From Megachile rotundata (taxonomy: Eukaryota > Arthropoda > Insecta > Hymenoptera > Megachilidae): a stretch of 64,000 nt of DNA. Shown here piece by piece: positions 40,171 to 55,472 of the stretch (position 1 is its first letter; each line of letters starts with the position of its first letter). The notes under the pieces were generated by a model that was not told the origin of the DNA, searched no databases, and saw only the letters and a list, made by a program, of their open reading frames with translations. Both the position numbers and the translations under genes were made by a program. Location of the stretch: NCBI RefSeq assembly GCF_050947335.1, contig NW_027473315.1, positions 1,240,001 through 1,304,000 on the forward strand, read 5' to 3'.

Positions 40171-41745
40171 TGTGATTGTATATTTGTGATCATATGATTG
40201 TGATTGTATGATTGTGATTGTATGATTGTTTTTGTATGATTGTGATTGTATGATTGTGATTGTATGATTGTGATTGTATGATTGTGATTGTATGATTGTG
40301 ATTGTATGATTGTGATTGTATGATTGTGATTGTATGATTGTGATTGTATGATTGCGATAGTATGATTGTGATTGTATGATTGTGATTGTATGATTGTGAT
40401 TGTATGATTGTGATCGTATGATTGTGATTGTATGATTGTGATTGTATGATTGTGATTGTATCATTGTGATTGTATGATTGTGATCATATGATTGTGATTT
40501 TATGATTGTGATTGTATGATTGTTTTTGTATGATTGCGATTGTATGATTGTGATTGTATGATTGTGATTGTATGATTGTGATTGTATTATTGTGATTGTA
40601 TGATTGTGATTGTATGATTGCGATAGTATGATTGTGATTGTATGATTGCGATAGTATGATTGTGATTGTATGATTGTGATTGTATGATTGTGATTGTATG
40701 ATTGTGATTGTATGATTGTGATTGTATCATTGTCATTGTATGATTGTGATCATATGATTGTGATTGTATGATTGTTTTTGTATGATTGTGATTGTATGAT
40801 TGTGATTGTATGATTGTTTTTGTATGATTGTGATTGTATAGTAGTAATTGTATGATTGTCATCGTATGATTGTGATTGTATGATTGTTTTTGTATGATTG
40901 TGATTGTATAGTAGTAATTGTATGATTGTCTTCGTATGATTGTGATCGTATGATTGTGATCGTATGATTGTGATTGTATGATTGTGATTGTATGATTGTT
41001 TTTGTATGATTGTGATTGTATAGTAGTAATTGTATGATTGTCATCGTATGATTGTGATTGTATGATTGTTTTTGTATGATTGTGATTGTATAGTAGTAAT
41101 TGTATGATTGACTTCGTATGATTGTGATCGTATGATTGTGATTGTATGATTGTGATTGTATGATTGTTTTTGTATGATTGTGATTGTATAGTAGTAATTG
41201 TATGAATGTCATCGTATGATTGTGATTGTATGATTGTTTTTGTATGATTGTGATTGTATAGTAAAAATTGTATGATTGTCTTCGTATGATTGTGATCGTA
41301 TGATTGTGATTGTATGATTGTGATTGTATGATTGTGATTGTATGATTGTGATTGTATAATTGTGATTGTATGATTGTGATTGTATGATTGCGATAGTATG
41401 ATTGTGATTGTATGATTGTGGTTGTATGATTGTGATTGTATGATTGTGATTGTATGATTGTGAATGTATGATTGTGATTGTATGATTGTGATTGTATGAT
41501 TGTGATTGTATGATTGTGATTTTATGGTTGTTTTTGTATGATTGTGATTGTATAGTAGTAATTGTATGATTGTCATCGTATGATTGTGATTGTATGATTG
41601 TGATTGTATGATTGAGATTGTATGATTGTGATTGTATTATTGTGGTTGTATGATTGTGATTGTATGATTGTGATTGTATGATTGTGAATGTATGATTGTG
41701 ATTGTATGATTGTGATTGTATGATTGTGATTGTATGATTGTGATT
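40171..41745 (+). repeat. 1.57-kb tandem block, copy 2
   Basis: TATATTTG recurs at 40179, and the six-marker cluster at 40839-41259 keeps the same internal spacing. The copies differ by single 14-bp units on either side of the marker cluster. After about 41,745 the sequence continues as block G copy 2 instead of a third tandem copy. Confidence 0.9.
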
Positions 41746-44700
41746 GTATGATTCTGATTGTATGATTGTGATTGTATGATTGTGATTGTATGATTGCGAT
41801 AGTATGATTGTGATTGTATGATTGTGATTGTATGATTGTGAATGTATGATTGTGATTGTATCATTGTGATTGTATGATTGTGATCATATGATTGTGATTG
41901 TATGATTGTGATTGTATGATTGTTTTTGTATGATTGTGATTGTATGATTGTGATTGTACGATTGTGATTGTATGATTGTGATTGTATTATTGTGATTGTA
42001 TGATTGTGATTGTATGATTGTGATTGTATGATTGCGATAGTATGATTGCGATTGTATGATTGTGATTGTATGATTGTGATTGTATGATTGCGATAGTATG
42101 ATTGTGATTGTATGATTGTGATTGTATGATTGTGATTGTATAATTTGATTGTATGATTGAGATTGTATGATTGTGATTGTATTATTGTGATTGTATGATT
42201 GTGATTGTATGATTGTGATTGTATGATTGTGAGTGTATGATTGTGATTGTATGATTGAGATTGTATGATTGTGATTGTATTATTGTGATTGTATGATTGT
42301 GATTGTATGATTGTGATTGTATGATTGTGAATGTATGATTGTGATTGTATGATTGTGATTGTATGATTGTGATTGTATGATTGTTTTTGTATGATTGTGA
42401 TTGTATAGTAGTAATTGTATGATTGTCTTCGTATGATTGTGATCGTATGATTGTGATTGTATGATTGTGATTGTATCATTGTGATTGTATGATTGTGATC
42501 ATATGATTGTGATTTTATGATTGTGATTGTATGATTGTTTTTGTATGATTGCGATTGTATGATTGTGATTGTATGATTGTGATTGTATGATTGTGATTGT
42601 ATTATTGTGATTGTATGATTGTGATTGTATGATTGCGATAGTATGATTGTGATTGTATGATTGCGATAGTATGATTGTGATTGTATGATTGTGATTGTAT
42701 GATTGTGATTGTATGATTGTGATTGTATGATTGTGATTGTATCATAGTCATTGTATGATTGTGATCATATGATTGTGATTGTATGATTGTTTTTGTATGA
42801 TTGTGATTGTATGATTGTGATTGTATGATTGTGATTGTATGATTGTGATCGTATGATTGTGATTGTATGATTGTGATTGTATGATTGTGATTGTATGATT
42901 GTGATTGTATCATTGTGATTGTATATTTGTGATCATATGATTGTGATTGTATGATTGTGATTGTATGATTGTTTTTGTATGATTGTGATTGTATGATTGT
43001 GATTGTATGATTGTGATTGTATGATTGTGATTGTATGATTGTGATTGTATGATTGCGATAGTATGATTGTGATTGTATGATTGTGATTGTATGATTGTGA
43101 TTGTATGATTGTGATTGTATGATTGTGATTGTATCATTGTGATTGTATGATTGTGATCCTATGATTGTGATTGTATGATTGTGATTGTATGATTGTTTTT
43201 GTATGATTGTGATTGTATGATTGTGATTGTATGATTGTGATTGTATGATTGTGATTGTATGATTGTGATTGTATGATTGTGATTGTATGATTGTGATTGT
43301 ATGATTGTGATTGTATGATTGTGATTGTATGATTGTGATTGTATGACTGTGATTGTATGATTGCGATAGTATGATTGTGATTGTATGATTGTGATTGTAT
43401 GACTGTGATTGTATGATTGTGATTGTATCATTGTGATTGTATGATTGTGATCATATGATTGTGATTGTATGATTGTGATTGTATGATTGTTTTTGTATGA
43501 TTGTGATTGTATGATTGTGATTGTACGATTGTGATTGTACGATTGTGATTGTATTATTGTGATTGTATGATTGTGATTGTATGATTGTGATTGTATGATT
43601 GCGATAGTATGATTGTGATTGTATGATTGTGATTGTATGATTGTGATTGTATGATTGCGATAGTATTATTGTGATTGTATGATTGTGATTGTATGATTGT
43701 GATTGTATAATTGTGATTGTATGATTGAGATTGTATGATTGTGATTGTATTATTGTGATTGTATGATTGTGATTGTATGATTGTGATTGTATGATTGTGA
43801 ATGTATGATTGCGATTGTATGATAGTGATTGTGTGATTCTGATTGTATGATTGTTTTTGTATGATTGTGATTGTATAGTAGTAATTGTATGATTGTCATC
43901 GTATGATTGTGATTGTATGATTGTGATTGTATAGTAGTAATTGTATGATTGTCTTCGTATGATTGTGATCGTATGATTGTGATTGTATGATTGTGATTGT
44001 ATGATTGTGATTGTATGATTGTGATTGTATCATTGTGATTGTATGATTGTGATCATATGAGTGTGATTGTATGATTGTGATTGTATGATTGTTTTTGTAT
44101 GATTGTGATTCTATAGTAGTAATTGTATGATTGTGATTGTACGATTGTTTTTGTATGATTGTGATTGTATAGTAGTAATTGTATGATTGACGTCGTATGA
44201 TTGTGATCGTATGATTGTGATTGTATGATTGTGATTGTATGATTGTTTTTGTATGATTGTGATTGTATAGTAGTAATTGTATGATTGTCATCGTATGATT
44301 GTGATTGTATGATTGTTTTTGTATGATTGTGATTGTATAGTAGTAATTGTATGATTGTCTTCGTATGATTGTGATCGTATGATTGTGATTGTATGATTGT
44401 GATTGTATCATTGTGATTGTATGATTGTGATCATATGATTGTGATTTTATGATTGTGATTGTATGATTGTTTTTGTATGATTGCGATTGTATGATTGTGA
44501 TTGTATGATTGTGATTGTATGATTGTGATTGTATTATTGTGATTGTATGATTGTGATTGTATGATTGCGATAGTATGATTGTGATTGTATGATTGCGATA
44601 GTATGATTGTGATTGTATGATTGTGATTGTATGATTGTGATTGTATGATTGTGATTGTATGATTGTGATTGTATCATAGTCATTGTATGATTGTGATCAT

Positions 44701-44929
44701 ATGATTGTGATTGTATGATTGTTTTTGTATGATTGTGATTGTATGATTGTGATTGTATGATTGTGATTGTATGATTGTGATTGTATGATTGTTTTTGTAT
44801 GATTGCGATTGTATGATTGTGATTGTATGATTGTGATTGTATGATTGTGATTGTATTATTGTGATTGTATGATTGTGATTGTATGATTGCGATAGTATGA
44901 TTGTGATTGTATGATTGCGATAGTATGAT
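41746..44929 (+). repeat. Block G copy 2 and further local duplicates
   Basis: 41,746-42,235 carries the copied TATAATTTGATTG deletion (42142). 42,480-43,140 repeats the GATTTTATG and TATATTTG words of the 1.57-kb block. 43,440-43,900 matches 37,140-37,560. A 322-bp (23-unit) local duplication puts CATAGTC at 44675 and 44997. Two private TACGATTG units lie together near 43,525-43,540. No gene is present. Confidence 0.82.
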
Positions 44930-46203
44930 TGTGATTGTATGATTGTGATTGTATGATTGTGATTGTATGATTGTGATTGTATGATTGTGATTGTATCATA
45001 GTCATTGTATGATTGTGATCATATGATTGTGATTGTATGATTGTTTTTGTATGATTGTGATTGTATGATTGTGATTGTATGATTGTGATTGTATGATTGT
45101 GATTGTATGATTGTGATTGTATGATTGTGATTGTATGATTGTGATTGTATGATTGTGATTGTATGATTGTGAATGTATGATTGTGATTGTATGATTGTGA
45201 TTGTATGATTGTGATTGTATGATTGTAATTGTATGATTGCGATAGTATGATTGCGATTGTATGATTGTGATTGTATGATTGTGATTGTATGATTGTGATT
45301 GTATGATTGTGATTGTATGATTGTGATTGTATCATTGTGATTGTATGATTGTGATCCTATGATTGTGATTGTATGATTGTGATTGTATGATTGTTTTTGT
45401 ATGATTGTGATTGTATGATTGTGATTGTATGATTGTGATTGTATGATTGTGATTGTATGATTGTGATTGTATGATTGTGATTGTATGATTGTGATTGTAT
45501 GATTGCGATAGTATGATTGTGATTGTATGATTGTGATTGTATGATTGTGATTGTATGATTGTGATTTTATGGTTGTTTTTGTATGATTGCGATTGTATAG
45601 TAGTAATTGTATGATTGTCATCGTATGATTGTGATTGTATGATTGTGATTGTATGATTGAGATTGTATGATTGTGATTGTATTATTGTGGTTGTATGATT
45701 GTGATTGTATGATTGTGATTGTATGATTGTGATTGTATGATTGCGATTGTATGATTGTGATTGTATGATTGTGATTGTATGATTGCGATAGTATGATTGT
45801 GATTGTATGATTGTGATTGTATGATTGTGATTGTATAATTGTGATTGTATGATTGAGATTGTATGATTGTGATTGTATTATTGTGATTGTATGATTGCGA
45901 TTGTATGATTGTGATTGTATGATTGTGAATGTATGATTGTGATTGTATGATAGTGATTGTGTGATTCTGATTGTATGATTGTTTTTGTATGATTGTGATT
46001 GTATAGTAGTAATTGTATGATTGTCATCGTATGATTGTGATTGTATGATTGTGATTGTGTAGTAGTAATTGTATGATTGTCTTCGTATGATTGTGATCGT
46101 ATGATTGTGATTGTATGATTGTGATTGTATGATTGTGATTGTATGATTGTGATTGTATCATTGTGATTGTATGATTGTGATCATATGAGTGTGATTGTAT
46201 GAT
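44930..46203 (+). repeat. 1.27-kb tandem block, copy 1
   Basis: CATAGTC (44997), GTAATTG, GCGATAG, GATTTTATGG and GATAG (45947) recur to the right at +1,274 bp for the left part and about +1,358 bp for the GATAG end. Six extra units therefore separate the two parts in the second copy. Confidence 0.87.
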
Positions 46204-47555
46204 TGTGATTGTATGATTGTGATTGTATGATTGTGATTGTATGATTGTGATTGTATGATTGTGATTGTATCATAGTCATTGTATGATTGTGATCATATGA
46301 TTGTGATTGTATGATTGTTTTTGTATGATTGTGATTGTATGATTGTGATTGTATGATTGTGATTGTATGATTGTGATTGTATGATTGTGATTGTATGATT
46401 GTGATTGTATGATTGTGATTGTATGATTGTGATTGTATGATTGTGAATGTATGATTGTGATTGTATGATTGTGATTGTATGATTGTGATTGTATGATTGT
46501 AATTGTATGATTGCGATAGTATGATTGCGATTGTATGATTGTGATTGTATGATTGTGATTGTATGATTGTGATTGTATGATTGTGATTGTATGATTGTGA
46601 TTGTATCATTGTGATTGTATGATTGTGATCATATGATTGTGATTGTATGATTGTGATTGTATGATTGTTTTTGTATGATTGTGATTGTATGATTGTGATT
46701 GTATGATTGTGATTGTATGATTGTGATTGTATGATTGTGATTGTATGATTGTGATTGTATGATTGTGATTGTATGATTGCGATAGTATGATTGTGATTGT
46801 ATGATTGTGATTGTATGATTGTGATTGTATGATTGTGATTTTATGGTTGTTTTTGTATGATTGCGATTGTATAGTAGTAATTGTATGATTGTCATCGTAT
46901 GATTGTGATTGTATGATTGTGATTGTATGATTGAGATTGTATGATTGTGATTGTATTATTGTGGTTGTATGATTGTGATTGTATGATTGTGATTGTATTA
47001 TTGTGGTTGTATGATTGTGATTGTATGATTGTGATTGTATGATTGTGATTGTATGATTGTGATTGTATGATTGTGATTGTATGATTGTGATTGTATGATT
47101 GCGATTGTATGATTGTGATTGTATGATTGTGATTGTATGATTGCGATAGTATGATTGTGATTGTATGATTGTGATTGTATGATTGTGATTGTATAATTGT
47201 GATTGTATGATTGAGATTGTATGATTGTGATTGTATTATTGTGATTGTATGATTGTGATTGTATGATTGTGATTGTATGATTGTGAATGTATGATTGTGA
47301 TTGTATGATAGTGATTGTGTGATTCTGATTGTATGATTGTTTTTGTATGATTGTGATTGTATAGTAGTAATTGTATGATTGTCATCGTATGATTGTGATT
47401 GTATGATTGTGATTGTATAGTAGTAATTGTATGATTGTCTTCGTATGATTGTGATCGTATGATTGTGATTGTATGATTGTGATTGTATGATTGTGATTGT
47501 ATGATTGTGATTGTATCATTGTGATTGTATGATTGTGATCATATGAGTGTGATTG
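46204..47555 (+). repeat. 1.27-kb tandem block, copy 2 (expanded)
   Basis: CATAGTC at 46271, then the same series. The extra 84 bp lies near 46,960-47,050, where TATTATTGTGG occurs twice 42 bp apart, a visible local unit-scale duplication. Confidence 0.87.
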
Positions 47556-48830
47556 TATGATTGTGATTGTATGATTGTTTTTGTATGATTGTGATTGTAT
47601 AGTAGTAATTGTATGATTGTCATCGTATGATTGTGATTGTACGATTGTTTTTATATGATTGTGATTGTATAGTAGTAATTGTATGATTGACTTCGTATGA
47701 TTGTGATCGTATGATTGTGATTGTATGATTGTGATTGTATGATTGTTTTTGTATGATTGTGATTGTATAGTAGTAATTGTATGATTGTCATCGTATGATT
47801 GTGATTGTATGATTGTTTTTGTATGATTGTGATTGTATAGTAGTAATTGTATGATTGTCTTCGTATGATTGTGATCGTATGATTGTGATTGTATGATTGT
47901 GATTGTATGATTGTGATTGTGTGATTGTGATTGTATCAGTGTGATTGTAAGATTGTGATCATATGATTGTGATTGTATGATTGTGATTGTATGATTGTGA
48001 TTGTATGATTGTGATTGTATGATTGTGATTGTATGATTGTGATTGTATGATTGAGATTGTATGATTGTGATTGTATTATTGTGATTGTATGATTGTGATT
48101 GTATGATTGTGATCATATGATTGTGATCATATGATTGTGATTGTATGATTGTGATTGTATGATTGTTTTTGTATGATTGTGATTGTATGATTGTGATTGT
48201 ATGATTGTTATCGTATGATTGTGATTGTATGATTGTGATTGTATGATTGTTCTTGTATGATTGTGATTGTATGATTGTGATTGTACGATTGTGATTGTAT
48301 GATTGTGATTGTATTATTGTGATTGTATGATTGTGATTGTATGATTGTGATTGTATGATTGCGATAGTATGATTGTGATTGTATGATTGTGATTGTATGA
48401 TTGTGATTGTATGATTGCGATAGTATTATTGTGATTGTATGATTGTGATTGTATGATTGTGATTGTATCATTGTGATTGTATGATTGTGATCATATGAGT
48501 GTGATTGTATGATTGTGATTGTATGATTGTTTTTGTATGATTGTGATTGTATAGTAGTAATTGTATGATTGTCATCGTATGATTGTGATTGTACGATTGT
48601 TTTTATATGATTGTGATTGTATAGTAGTAATTGTATGATTGACTTCGTATGATTGTGATCGTATGATTGTGATTGTATGATTGTGATTGTATGATTGTTT
48701 TTGTATGATTGTGATTGTATAGTAGTAATTGTATGATTGTCATCGTATGATTGTGATTGTATGATTGTTTTTGTATGATTGTGATCGTATAGTAGTAATT
48801 GTATGATTGTCTTCGTATGATTGTGATCAT
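47540..48830 (+). repeat. TAG-marker segment with a 952-bp repeat
   Basis: The unit reading GATTGTTTTTATATG (private change at G of GTATG) occurs at about 47,643 and 48,595, exactly 952 bp (68 units) apart, inside matching marker clusters 47,540-47,860 and 48,492-48,812. TATCAGTG near 47,936 and TGTTATCG near 48,207 are private units. Confidence 0.86.
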
Positions 48831-51054
48831 ATGATTGTGATTGTATGATTGTGATTGTATGATTGTGATTGTATCATTGTCATTGTATGATTGTGATCAT
48901 ATGATTGTGATTGTATGATTGTGATTGTATGATTGTTTTTGTATGATTGTGATTGTATGATTGTGATTGTATGATTGTGATTGTATGATTGTGATTGTAT
49001 GATTGTGATTGTATGATTGTGATTGTATGATTGTGATTGTATGATTGTGATTGTATGATTGTGATTGTATGATTGTAATTGTATGATTGCGATAGTATGA
49101 TTGCGATTGTATGATTGCGATTGTATGATTGCGATTGTATGATTGTGATTGTATGATTGTGATTGTATGATTGTGATTGTATGATTGTGATTGTATCATT
49201 GTGATTGTATGATTGTGATCATATGATTGTGATTGTATGATTGTGATTGTATGATTGTGATTGTATGATTGTGATTGTATGATTGTGATTGTATGATTGT
49301 GATTGTATGATTGTGATTGTATGATTGTGATTGTATGATTGTGATTGTATTATTGTGATTGTATGATTGTGATTGTATGATTGTGATTGTATGATTGCGA
49401 TAGTATGATTGTGATTATATGATTGTGATTGTATGATTGTGATTGTATGATTGCGATAGTATTATTGTGATTGTATGATTGTGATTGTATGATTGTGATT
49501 GTATAATTGTGATTGTATGATTGAGATTGTATGATTGTGATTGTATTATTGTGATTGTATGATTGTGATTGTATGATTGTGATTGTATGATTGTGAATGT
49601 ATGATTGCGATTGTATGATAGTGATTGTGTGATTCTGATTGTATGATTGTATTTGTATGATTGTGATTGTATAGTAGTAATTGTATGATTGTCATCGTAT
49701 GATTGTGATTGTATGATTGTGATTGTATAGTAGTAATTGTATGATTGTCTTCGTATGATTGTGATCGTATGATTGTGATTGTATGATTGTGATTGTATGA
49801 TTGTGATTGTATGATTGTGATTGTATCATTGTGATTTTATGATTGTGATCATATGAGTGTGATTGTATGATTGTTTTTGTATGATTGCGATTGTATGATT
49901 GTGATTGTATGATTGTGATTGTATGATTGTGATTGTATTATTGTGATTGTATGATTGTGATTGTATGATTGCGATAGTATGATTGTGATTGAATGATTGC
50001 GATAGTATGATTGTGATTGTATGATTGTGATTGTATGATTGTGATTGTATGATTGTGATTGTATGATTGTGATTGTATGATTGTGATTGTATCATTGTGA
50101 TTGTATGATTGTGATCCTATGATTGTGATTGTATGATTGTGATTGTATGATTGTTTTTGTATGATTGTGATTGTATGATTGTGATTGTATGATTGTGATT
50201 GTATGATTGTGATTGTATGATTGTGATTGTATGATTGTGATTGTATTATTGTGGTTGTATGATTGTGATTGTATGATTGTGATTGTATGATTGTGAATGT
50301 ATGATTGTGATTGTATGATTGTGATTGTATGATTGTGATTGTATGATTGTGATTGTATGATTGTGATTGTATGATCGTTTTTGTATGATTGTGATTGTAT
50401 AGTAGTAATTGTATGATTGTCATCGTATGATTGTGATTGTATGATTGTTTTTGTGTGATTGTGATTGTATAGGAGTAATTGTATGATTGTCTCCGTATGA
50501 TTGTGATCGTATGATTGTGATTGTATGATTGTGATTGTATGATTGTGATTGTATTATTGTGATTGTATGATTGTGAATGTATGATTGTGATTGTATGATT
50601 GTGAATGTATGATTGTGATTGTATGATTGTGATTGTATGATTGTGATTGTATGATTGTGATTGTATGATTGTGATTGTATCATTGTGATTGTATGATTGT
50701 GATCATATGATTGTGATTGTATGATTGTGATTGTATGATTGTTTTTGTATGATTGTGATTGTATGATTGTGATTGTAATATTGTGATTGTATGATTGTGA
50801 TTGTATTATTGTGATTGTATGATTGTGATTGTATGATTGTGATTGTATGATTGCGATAGTATGAATGTGATTGTATGATTGTGATTGTATGATTGTGATT
50901 GTATGATTGTGATTGTATGATTGCGATAGTATGATTGTGATTGTATGATTGTGATTGTATGATTGTGATTGTATAATTGTGATTGTATGATTGAGATTGT
51001 ATGATTGTGATTGTATGATTGTGATTGTATGATTGTGATTGTATGATTGTGAAT
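48831..51054 (+). repeat. Near-canonical segment with scattered variants
   Basis: Long plain runs (49,200-49,350), GCGATTG triplets near 49,100-49,140 like those at 34,205-34,240 and 58,535-58,570, one GATAG word (49616), and a marker pair at about 50,400-50,495 whose second member is TAGGAGTAATTG with CTCCG. GTAATATTG near 50,776 is a double change without loss of phase. No gene is present. Confidence 0.83.
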
Positions 51055-54000
51055 GTATCATTGTGATTGTATGATTGTGATCATATGATTGTGATTGTAT
51101 GATTGTGATTGTATGATTGTTTTTGTATGATTGTGATTGTATGATTGTGATTGTACGATTGTGATTGTATGATTGCGATAGTATGATTGTGATTGTATGA
51201 TTGTGATTGTATGATTGTGATTGTATGATTGCGATAGTATGATTGTGATTGTATGATTGTGATTGTATGATTGTGATTGTATGATTGCGATAGTATGATT
51301 GTGATTGTATGATTGTGATTGTATGATTGTGATTGTATAATTGTGATTGTATGATTGAGATTGTATGATTGTGATTGTATTATTGTGATTGTATGATTGT
51401 GATTGTATGATTGTGATTGTATGATTGTGAATGTATGATTGTGATTGTATGATAGTGATTGTGTGATTCTGATTGTATGATTGCTTTTGTATGATTGTGA
51501 TTGTATAGTAGTAATTGTATGATTGTCATCGTATGATTGTGATTGTATGATTGTGATTGTATAGTAGTAATTGTATGATTGTCTTCGTATGATTGTGATG
51601 GTATGATTGTGATTGTATGATTGTGGTTGTATGATTGTGATTGTATGATTGTGATTGTATCATTGTGATTGTATGATTGTGATCATATGAGTGTGATTGT
51701 ATGATTGTGATTGTATGATTGTTTTTGTATGATTGTGATTGTATAGTAGTAATTGTATGATTGTCATCGTATGATTGTGATTGTACGATTGTTTTTGTAT
51801 GATTGTGATTGTATAGTAGTAATTGTATGATTGACTTCGTATGATTGTGATCGTATGATTGTGATTGTATGATTGTGATTGTATGATTGTTTTTGTATGA
51901 TTGTGATTGTATAGTAGTAATTGTATGATTGTCATCGTATGATTGTGATTGTATGATTGTTTTTGTATGATTGTGATTGTATAGTAGTAATTGTATGATT
52001 GTCTTCGTATGATTGTGATCGTATGATTGTGATTGTATGTTTGTGATTGTGTGATTGTGATTGTATCATTGTGATTGTATGATTGTGATCATATGATTGT
52101 GATTGTATGATTGTGATTGTATGATTGTGATTGTATGATTGTGATTGTATGATTGTGATTGTATGATTGTGATTGTATGATTGTGATTGTATGATTGCGA
52201 TAGTATGATTGTGATTGTATGATTGTGATTGTATGATTGTGATTGTATGATTGTGATTGTATGATTGTGATTGTATCATTGTGATTGTATGATTGTGATC
52301 ATATGATTGTCATCGTATGATTGTGATTGTATGATTGTTTTTGTATGATTGTGATTGTATAGTAGCAATTGTATGATTGTCTTCGTATGATTGTGATCGT
52401 ATGATTGTGATTGTATGATTGTGATTGTATGATTGTGATTGTATGATTGTGATTGTATCATTGTGATTGTATGATTGTGATCATATGATTGTGATTGTAT
52501 GATTGTGATTGTATGATTGTTTTTGTATGATTGTGATTGTATGATTGTGATTGTATGATTGTGATTGTATGATTGTGATTGTATGATTGTGATTGTATGA
52601 TTGTGATCATATGATTGTGATTGTATGATTGTGATTGTATGATTGTTTTTGTATGATTGTGATTGTATGATTGTGATTGTATGATTGTGATTGTATGATT
52701 GTGATTGTATGATTGTGATTGTATGATTGTGATTGTATGATTGTGATTGTATGATTGTGATTGTATGATTGTGATTGTATGATTGTGATTGTATGATTGT
52801 GATTGTATGATTGTGATTGTATGACTGTGATTGTATGATTGCGATAGTATGATTGTGATTGTATGATTGTGATTGTATGATTGTGATTGTATGATTGTGA
52901 TTGTATGATTGTGATTGTATCATTGTGATTGTATGATTGTGATCGTATGATTGTGATTGTATGATTGTGATTGTATGATTGTTTTTGTATGATTGTGATT
53001 GTATGATTGTGATTGTACGATTGTGATTGTATGATTGTGATTGTATTATTGTGATTGTATGATTGTGATTGTATGATTGTGATTGTATGATTGCGATAGT
53101 ATGATTGTGATTGTATGATTGTGATTGTATGATTGTGATTGTATGATTGCGATAGTATTATTGTGATTGTATGATTGTGATTGTCCGATTGTGATTGTAT
53201 AATTGTGATTGTATGATTGAGATTGTATGATTGTGATTGTATTATTGTGATTGTATGATTGTGATCATATGATTGTGATTGTATGATTGTGATTGTATGA
53301 TGTTTTTGTATGATTGTGATTGTATGATTGTGATTGTATGATTGTGATTGTACGATTGTGATTGTATGATTGTGATTGTATTATTGTGATTGTATGATTG
53401 TGATTGTATGATTGTGATTGTATGATTGCGATAGTATGATTGTGATTGTATGATTGTGATTGTATGATTGTGATTGTATGATTGCGATAGTATGATTGTG
53501 ATTGTATGATTGTGATTGTATGATTGTGATTGTATCATTGGGATTGTATGATTGTGATCATATGAGTGTGATTGTATGATTGTGATTGTACGATTGTGAT
53601 TGTATGATTGTGATTGTATTATTGTGATTGTATGATTGTGATTGTATCATTGTGATTGTATGATTGCGATAGTATGATTGTGATTGTATGATTGTGATTG
53701 TATGATTGTGATTGTATGATTGCGACAGTATTATTGTGATTGTACGATTGTGATTGTATGATTGTGATTGTATAATTGTGATTGTATGATTGAGATTGTA
53801 TGATTGTGATTGTATTATTGTGATTGTATGATTGTGATCATATGATTGTGATTGTATGATTGTGATTGTATGATGTTTTTGTATGATTGTGATTGTATGA
53901 TTGTGATTGTACGATTGTGATTGTATTATTGTGATTGTATGATTGTGATTGTATGATTGTGATTGTATGATTGCGATAGTATGATTGTGATTGTATGATT

Positions 54001-55472
54001 GTGATTGTATGATTGTGATTGTATGATTGCGATAGTATAATTGTGATTGTATGATTGTGATTGTATGATTGTGATTGTATAATTGTGATTGTATGATTGA
54101 GATTGTATGATTGTGATTGTATGATTGTGATTGTATGATTGTGATTGTATGATTGTGATTGTATGATTGTGATTGTATGATTGTGATTGTATGATTGTGA
54201 TTGTATGATTGAGATTGTATGATTGTGATTGTATTATTGTGATTGTATGATTGTGATTGTATGATTGTGATTGTATGATTGTGAATGTATGATTGTGATT
54301 GTATGATTGTGATTGTATGATTGTGATTGTATGATTGTGATTGTATGATTGTGATTGTATCATTGTGATTGTATGATTGTGATCATATGATTGTGATTGT
54401 ATGATTGTGATTGTATGATTGTTTTTGTATGATTGTGATTGTATGATTGTGATTGTATGGTTGTGATTGTATTATTGTGATTGTATGATTGTGATTGTAT
54501 GATTGTGATTGTATGATTGTGAATGTATGATTGTGATTGTATGATTGTGATTGTATGATTGTGGTTGTATGATTGTTTTTGTATGATTGTGATTGTATAG
54601 TAGTAATTGTGTGATTGTCATCGTATGATTGTGATTGTATGATTGTGATTGTATAGTAGTAATTGTATGATTGTCTTCGTATGATTGTGATCATATGATT
54701 GTGATTGTATGATTGTGATTGTATGATTGTTTTTGTATGATTGTGATTGTATAGTAGTAATTGTATGATTGTCATCGTATGATTGTGATTGTATGATTGT
54801 TTTTGTATGATTGTGATTGTATAGTAGTAATTGTATGATTGACTTCGTATGATTGTGATTGTATGATTGTGATTGTATGATTGTGATTGTATGATTGTGA
54901 TTGTATGATTGTTTTTGTATGATTGTGATTGTATAGTAGTAATTGTATGATTGACTTCGTATGATTGTGATTGTATGATTGTGATTGTATGATTGTGATT
55001 GTATGATTGTGATTGTATGATTGTGATTGTATGATTGTGATTGTATGATTGTGATTGTATGATTGTGATTGTACGATTGTGATTGTACGATTGAGATTGT
55101 ATGATTGTGATTGTATTATTGTGATTGTATGATTGTGATTGTATGATTGTGATTGTATGATTGTGAATGTATGATTGTGATTGTATGATTGTGATTGTAT
55201 GATTGTTTTTGTATGATTGTGATTGTATAGTAGTAATTGTATGATTGTCATCGTATGATTGTGATTGTATGATTGTTTTTGTATGATTGTGATTGTATAG
55301 TAGTAACTGTATGATTGTCTTCGTATGATTGTGATCGTATGATTGTGATCGTATGATTGTGATTGTATGATTGTGATTGTATCATTGTGATTGAATGTTT
55401 GTGAGCGTATGATTGTGAGTGTATGATTGTGATTGTATGATTGTTTTTGTATGATTGTGATTGTATGATTGT

